Of a DNA stretch of 28,248 nucleotides, positions 23,868 to 28,248 are shown piece after piece. Both the position numbers and the translations under genes were made by a program. The DNA lies in the NCBI GenBank assembly GCA_051745065.1, contig JBNJDQ010000017.1, positions 1 through 28,248 of the forward strand, written 5' to 3'. The notes beneath the pieces are model-generated. The model made no database searches, was not told the origin of the DNA, and was given only the letters and a program-made list of their open reading frames with translations. Position 1 is the stretch's first letter. Every line of letters begins with the position of its first letter. Origin of the DNA: Chitinivibrio sp051745065. GTDB lineage: Bacteria; Fibrobacterota; Chitinivibrionia; Chitinivibrionales; Chitinivibrionaceae.

Positions 23868-24073
23868 TATTTGAATTGCACGGTGAGTTTATTGAATTGG
23901 TCAAACTGCTCAAGCTCATTGGAATTGCCGAATCCGGCGGAGAAGCCACCCGAATGATCCGCGAAGGCGCCGTCTGCCGCAACGGCGAGCCGGAGACACG
24001 GCGCCGAAAGAAGGTTTATGACGGCGATTACATCTGCATCGGAGATCTTACAATCACGGTCGAACAGCAGTAA
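23864..24073 (+). CDS. Small S4-type RNA-binding protein (YbcJ-like)
   Basis: 69 residues. The core LVKLLKLIGIAESGGEATRMIREGAVCRNGEPETRRRKKV is an S4 fold: two helices with the GGEA turn followed by the NGE-x(2)-RR-K-KV strand rich in basic residues, then GDYI. This matches the stand-alone YbcJ/YaaA-type RNA-binding group. Its RNA target is not known. The start overlaps the rsmG stop (ATGA), so both are translated from one message. Confidence 0.88.
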   Translation: MIFELHGEFIELVKLLKLIGIAESGGEATRMIREGAVCRNGEPETRRRKKVYDGDYICIGDLTITVEQQ

Positions 24074-24293
24074 AGACGTTCACATTTTTCCATTAAATGA
24101 TATGCTTTTTAAAAAATGAACATTTTTTTGATTCGCATTTCACCTTCTGATTCTGTGCATATAGAAACCTCTCTATTATATGGATGTTTAACTGATTCCC
24201 AATGAACAAAAAACTGCATAATCTTATTTTTGCTGTATATTAATGAATGAGCAATCCAAACAGTTCGATGCGAAAGCATTAATAGGAGGACTT
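24074..24293. other. AT-rich leader between the S4 gene and the deacetylase
   Basis: The gap is strongly AT-rich. AAAAAATG (24111-24118) and CATTTTTT (24121-24128) form a perfect inverted repeat that ends in T's in both directions and may terminate the rsmG-S4 transcript. A promoter for the deacetylase should lie downstream; TATTAT at 24174-24179 is the best -10 candidate, with a poor TTCTGT at 24151. AGGAGG at 24284-24289 is a very strong ribosome site, 4 bases before the ATG. Confidence 0.45.
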
Positions 24294-26741
24294 ATGATAC
24301 GTAAACTTATGACAGCAGCTGCAATTGCCGCCATGATCGGCAGCACAGGGGCAGCTGAGAAGGTATTCCCTTCGCCACAGAATCCCGCTGGGAAAGACCC
24401 GGCCAACCTGACCCAGTACATCTCAATCATTATTGATGACAACGGGTACTCCGGGCTGAACGGGACAATATACGAACCTGAACCCGGTGAAGTTGCCTGG
24501 GATGAGTTCGGACGTGTGGGCGGCGAAACCTTCAATTCCTGGGAAAAACCCCTCAACCCCCTTAATATTGAGGAAGGTGACATGGGTATCTCCTGGGCAT
24601 CCAACACCCTCGGTGTTCCCGTCACATTCAATATGATTACCGGCCTCTACATTAATACCTCCAACCCTTCAGTCGCTGAGGGCGAAGGCTGGAAAAACCG
24701 CGTTTCAAAACTCGGACATTATGTCCCCCGCTCCGAAGATGGTGTTGACCATAACACCATCGCCATTGCCTGGGGACGTGAGCAGTCAATTGAGGACGCC
24801 GGAACTGAGATTCAGCCCAACTCCATTCTGGACGCAACTGAAGAAGCCCTTCAGAACGGTCATGAATTCGGTAACCATACCATCGACCATATGGAATCAA
24901 ATTCTCTGGTTCCCTTTTCCAAGGGCTCTGACCCCTGGAACGGAAAAGTTGAAGGTGAGTCAACTATCGAAGGTTTTGCTGCCTGGGGCGGTGAAGGTGC
25001 AGACAAATCAAAACTTGATACCATGCCCTGGGGCGAAGTTATCAACGAAGCTGAGGAGTACGGCCAGAATGACGGTGCTTCTGCACAGTACATGGGGTGG
25101 AAAGCCTATGCCGGCAGCTACATCAGCCAGGATGCCTGGCAGGGTGCAATTAAGCTCGGTGAAAAATACCTCGTCGAAGATGGGAATGTCCCAGAAAGTG
25201 AAATCTACGGTTTCCGTGCCCCTCGCCTTGAGGTAAGTTCCGGGCTTTATTTCGGTCTTGCTGCTGAAGGCTACGAGTATGACTGTGGTCTGGAAGAGGG
25301 TTTCGAGGAGCATCGTGACGGAACAAACATGCTTTGGCCCTACACCATGGATAACGGAACATCCAACACCTGGACTCAGTACAGCCTCGGTGAACGCCGC
25401 TCCATGGACTCTATGCCTGCTGATGCCGGCCTCTGGCAGATTCCCGTAAATGCACTTATTGTTCCGGAAGAAATCCGTTCCTCTGTATGGGCAAACCATG
25501 CTGAAGTTCTGCGTGGAGAAGGGGACAGCCCCACCTCTACGGACAGTTCTCACTGGGTGGAAAAATCCGGTAAGGTTACAGCCTTTGACTTCAACGCATG
25601 GATCATGTGGGGTATGACAAAGGATAACTTCCTGAAAACAATTAAGAATACCATTACCCTGCGTATGGAAGGAAACAAAGCCCCCTTTCACATGGGTATG
25701 CATACGGACTACCATACACCGGTATACGATAACGCAACCCTCATGACAGACTTCAACAAAGATGCCTACGGTCTCTGTGTTGTAAACGGCTGGAACGAGT
25801 GGGATGATCGTACTGCTGCTTCTGAAGAATGGGTAACCTGGGCCAAAGGTCAGGGTGCTGAGTTTGTAACAGGCCACGGTCTTATCGAAAAAATGCGTGA
25901 TCTGAAGAGCCAGGCTCCCGCCCCCTATGACGCAGCACCTGCCGATGATTTTGCTTTTGGGTTTTTCAAAAATGAAAATCTGAACTCCACCAGTACCAAG
26001 GAATCGTTCAGTGGATCCTTTGACGGAACGGTTGTCGTGGATGCCCCAAGCGGCGGCGAGTACCCATGGGCTTCATTTCAGGCGAACAATCTGAATATCG
26101 AGAAACTGAATTACATTTCTCTTGACTATCAGAGTACTTCCGCCATAGCAATTAAGCTGCACATGGAAGGCGATGCGCCTACACGTCAGGTTATCCTGAA
26201 CAATGTGAACAATTCGCAGATGGTCAGTTCCGGCATGATTCCTCTCTCGGCATTTGATTTCAGTCAGTATGATGAGTCTCTTGCCTCCTATGACAAGAAG
26301 ATTGATGCGTACACTGAAATTGATCCGACGCAGATTAACTCCGTCGAAATTCAGCCCCTTGCACCGGAAAACAGAAATGACGGATCCTACGAACCGCGGA
26401 CAGAGCCTTATGAAATCGATCTCAAAATTGAGAATCTGACTTTCTACGGTAAAGTCGAGCAGACTGATCCCATTATCAACGTGAAGAGCTCCTCCATGGC
26501 AGACCTTGCAGTTAATACTGTAAACAGCAATGCCCTGAAGCTCAATATCGCCAAAGCCGGTGCCTATGATATCAGCATCGCTCAGGCAAATGGCCGTATT
26601 GTCAAGTCTCTTTCCAACAAAGACATGACTCAGGGACTGAACAGTGTTGCCCTGAACAACCTTGCCAGCGGCGTGTACATGATTAACGTAAAAGGTATCA
26701 ACAACAATGAAGCTCTCGTTCAGAAAGCATTCATTAAGTAA
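24294..26741 (+). CDS. Secreted NodB-type polysaccharide deacetylase with CBM-like domain and type IX-like sorting tail
   Basis: 815 residues. A signal peptide is clear (MIRKLM, then an Ala-rich core to about residue 20). NodB (CE4) motifs: IIIDDNGY with D48/D49 for TFDD, HTIDH (195-199) giving the two His metal ligands, and FRAPR (307-311). A large segment, about 50-190, separates motifs 1 and 2. HTDYHTP (470-476) may be the late His motif. About 553-720 looks like a beta-rich carbohydrate-binding domain. The last 85 residues resemble the Por/type IX sorting domain (YDISIAQANGRIVKSL, LASGVYMINVKG, then KAFIK). It probably removes acetyl groups from chitin or another polysaccharide outside the cell. 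Codon choice with many T-ending codons and the strong ribosome site suggest high expression. An in-frame ATG at 24243 is unlikely. Confidence 0.85.
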   Translation: MIRKLMTAAAIAAMIGSTGAAEKVFPSPQNPAGKDPANLTQYISIIIDDNGYSGLNGTIYEPEPGEVAWDEFGRVGGETFNSWEKPLNPLNIEEGDMGISWASNTLGVPVTFNMITGLYINTSNPSVAEGEGWKNRVSKLGHYVPRSEDGVDHNTIAIAWGREQSIEDAGTEIQPNSILDATEEALQNGHEFGNHTIDHMESNSLVPFSKGSDPWNGKVEGESTIEGFAAWGGEGADKSKLDTMPWGEVINEAEEYGQNDGASAQYMGWKAYAGSYISQDAWQGAIKLGEKYLVEDGNVPESEIYGFRAPRLEVSSGLYFGLAAEGYEYDCGLEEGFEEHRDGTNMLWPYTMDNGTSNTWTQYSLGERRSMDSMPADAGLWQIPVNALIVPEEIRSSVWANHAEVLRGEGDSPTSTDSSHWVEKSGKVTAFDFNAWIMWGMTKDNFLKTIKNTITLRMEGNKAPFHMGMHTDYHTPVYDNATLMTDFNKDAYGLCVVNGWNEWDDRTAASEEWVTWAKGQGAEFVTGHGLIEKMRDLKSQAPAPYDAAPADDFAFGFFKNENLNSTSTKESFSGSFDGTVVVDAPSGGEYPWASFQANNLNIEKLNYISLDYQSTSAIAIKLHMEGDAPTRQVILNNVNNSQMVSSGMIPLSAFDFSQYDESLASYDKKIDAYTEIDPTQINSVEIQPLAPENRNDGSYEPRTEPYEIDLKIENLTFYGKVEQTDPIINVKSSSMADLAVNTVNSNALKLNIAKAGAYDISIAQANGRIVKSLSNKDMTQGLNSVALNNLASGVYMINVKGINNNEALVQKAFIK

Positions 26742-26768
26742 GATTACCTTGAGACGATTCGATGATAG

Positions 26769-26797
26769 GGAGAGGGCTTCGGCTCTCTCCTTTTTTT
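26769..26797 (+). terminator. Strong rho-independent terminator of the deacetylase gene
   Basis: GGAGAGGGC (26769-26777) pairs with GCTCTCTCC (26782-26790) around a TTCG tetraloop (one G-T pair), followed by seven T's. It lies 27 bases after the deacetylase stop. Confidence 0.93.
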
Positions 26798-27434
26798 GCC
26801 TCGAAACCTATTTTATCTGCCAAAGGGGCACCACATTTTTCATGTCCAATCTTCCGGACGCATCCTGACGAATCTTCACAGCCCAGACCTTTGCCCGTCC
26901 ATCCCGACAAATGTTACGCGGAAAAATCCTTCAACCGAAAGATATCGAAGGCAGACATCATCTGCAAAGCAGTTCAGGCGGGGGCAACAGCATACTAGGA
27001 ACTCCATGGTATACGCCAACATGGCTGGTGTCATTTGTTCCACGTAAGTATACGGAGTCTTTAGCCTAAAAATCCGCAGTTACAGGTTCTTTGTTTTTCC
27101 ATGGACCTGTTTATCAATGAGTTGAAACGGTATTGACTTGTATCCATTCGGTGAATGCATCCATATTCGTATGGCAATTGGTTCTACCATTGTTCAATGC
27201 AGGTTGTTGTGGTGGAAAGGGCATATCAAATCAAAGATGGTTCATTTGGTCGTATGGGGGGCCAAACCCCGTGAATGGCATTTTGTTTTTTTTCTGCCAC
27301 GGGAAAAGGAACTTGACCTGTCGGCGCCAGCCGAATTATTTCGGGGCACCAGCACCGCTCCGATCTCCTGAAAATGGATGCGTCGCAAAAGCGGCATGGT
27401 TCAGATAAATCAGCACAGCCCCACATGCCCCAGG
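26798..27434. other. Gene-poor stretch of about 640 bases, nothing recognised
   Basis: No frame gives a convincing protein: open frames are under 95 codons, lack ribosome sites and have unremarkable translations. No tRNA, known structural RNA, insertion-sequence end or array of repeats was seen. There is a T8 run at about 27287-27294 and short inverted repeats only. It may be a decayed gene or contain regulatory DNA. Confidence 0.4.
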
Positions 27435-28248
27435 CTATTCCCCCTGCAGGAACCGCCGAAGCTGTGCCGCAAGATCCGCTTTTCGATAGGGCTTCTGTAA
27501 GAATCCGCAGGCTTCATCATCGTACATATCGCCGACCTGGGGTTCGCGGGAAAACCCCGATGAAAGCAAAACAGGAATGGAACTCTCAAAAGAACGAATT
27601 TCCTGATACATCTCAAGACCGCTCATGCCGGGCATAACCATATCCATGATTATCAAATCAAAATGGTTCGCCTTTTCCCGATAAAGACGAAGCCCTTCTT
27701 CCCCGCTGGATGCGGTAATAACAGAATACCCCAGGGACTTCAACAGCGCCTGTCCGGTAACGCGGATAAGATCATCGTCATCAACAAGAAGGATCGTCCC
27801 TTCTCCGGACTGGTGCACCTCCTCGAAAACAGTACGCTCTTTTTGATTTTCAACCTGCGGCAGATACAGGGTAAACACTGTACCTTCACCGGGAGTTGAC
27901 GTAACCGTAAGAGCTCCACCGTGATGCTGAAGTGTTCCAAGGGCGGCGGACAACCCAAGACCGGTGCCTTTCCCCTTTTCCTTTGTCGTAAAAAAGGGTT
28001 CAAAGATCTTTTCCAGCACCGCATCTGTCATACCGCAGCCCGTATCCTCCACATCAATGCGACAGTGCCTCCCGTCGGTAATTTCAAATACAGAATCTTT
28101 AAAATCATCGGATGTTACATATTTCTGCCCCAGGGTAAAAGTGAGAGAACCGCCGCGGGGCATGGCATGAGCCGCATTAATACCCATATTGATCAAAACG
28201 TTCTGCAGCATGGAGTCATCGCCCACAACCATCACCGGTCCGGAAACA
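27435..28248 (-). CDS. Hybrid sensor histidine kinase, C-terminal part (HATPase + receiver), truncated by window
   Basis: The frame is open to the window edge, giving the last 270 residues. First comes the ATP-binding domain: N box QNVLINMGINAAHAM, G1 box DVEDTGCGM, F box EPFFTTK and G2 box GKGTGLGLS. After a short linker a complete receiver follows, with ILLVDDDD (acidic pair), IIMDMVMPG (phospho-acceptor Asp), LLSSG (Ser) and LQKPY (Lys). The dimerisation His and any sensor domain lie outside. This is the typical end of PAS-type hybrid kinases. The internal GTG at 28235 is not the start because coding continues beyond it. It ends at TAG 27435-27437 and no terminator is seen after it. Confidence 0.93.
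   Translation of the reverse strand, partial: VSGPVMVVGDDSMLQNVLINMGINAAHAMPRGGSLTFTLGQKYVTSDDFKDSVFEITDGRHCRIDVEDTGCGMTDAVLEKIFEPFFTTKEKGKGTGLGLSAALGTLQHHGGALTVTSTPGEGTVFTLYLPQVENQKERTVFEEVHQSGEGTILLVDDDDLIRVTGQALLKSLGYSVITASSGEEGLRLYREKANHFDLIIMDMVMPGMSGLEMYQEIRSFESSIPVLLSSGFSREPQVGDMYDDEACGFLQKPYRKADLAAQLRRFLQGE

Noticed and set aside
26808..26937. Minus-strand reading of about 40 codons that looks protein-like and ends at TAG 26808
   Set aside because: It has no start with a ribosome site and no known family, and other frames in the same stretch are equally open. It may be chance or a decayed gene end.
27133..27408. Plus-strand open frames of 77-91 codons in the gap before the kinase gene
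   Set aside because: No ribosome site, no domain, and two overlapping frames are equally open. I cannot support a gene.
1..28248. CRISPR arrays, insertion sequences or phage genes
   Set aside because: No regularly spaced repeats, transposase, integrase or terminal inverted repeats were seen anywhere in the window.

Overview
The window comes from a bacterium of moderate GC content with clear Shine-Dalgarno sites (AGGAGG, AAGGAG) and tightly packed, often overlapping genes. The best clue to its identity is a secreted NodB-type deacetylase that ends in a type IX-like C-terminal sorting tail. Combined with strong Shine-Dalgarno use, which is unusual in Bacteroidota, this suggests the Fibrobacterota side of the FCB group, perhaps a chitin or polysaccharide degrader. 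This placement is an inference; there is no rRNA in the window to confirm it.

Layout. Positions 1-210 hold the end of a DUF302 protein. Positions 211-869 have no recognisable gene but contain several strong hairpins and a perfect CRP-type palindrome. A minus-strand pair follows (degenerate receiver, Nif3-like protein), divergent from nrdR-dacB (2227-4138). Next is a minus-strand signalling pair, a receiver-HDOD protein and a CheX-GGDEF fusion (4140-6325), and then the overlapping minus-strand genes ispD-murB-MBL hydrolase (6385-8579). Divergent from these are adk and a large cytoplasmic sensor with a LacI-like domain and a degenerate GGDEF domain (8729-11542).

From 23132 down to 11582 a continuous minus-strand run of 12 genes looks like one operon: pilB-like ATPase, uvrD/pcrA, gatC, comEA-like, pilM-like, pilN-like, rsmD, coaD, rhomboid protease, CNNM protein, M23 peptidase, yjbQ and PHP phosphoesterase (13 counting the first gene). 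Most junctions overlap or lie within 30 bases. The leading genes suggest type IV pili or DNA uptake, and they are mixed with housekeeping genes. On the other side of its promoter region lie rsmG and a small S4 RNA-binding protein. The deacetylase (24294-26741) stands alone with its own strong terminator. About 640 bases without a clear gene follow, and the window closes inside a hybrid histidine kinase.

A cyclic-di-GMP theme links several genes. CheX-GGDEF has an intact catalytic motif and I-site, so it is a likely synthase. The LacI-like-GGDEF protein has a dead catalytic motif but keeps an I-site, so it is a likely receptor. The PilB-like ATPase carries two tandem MshEN domains, one of them an excellent match to the c-di-GMP-binding motif. 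Two genes (receiver-HDOD and M23 peptidase) have conserved N-termini that can only be read from non-AUG codons, or after a frame change.
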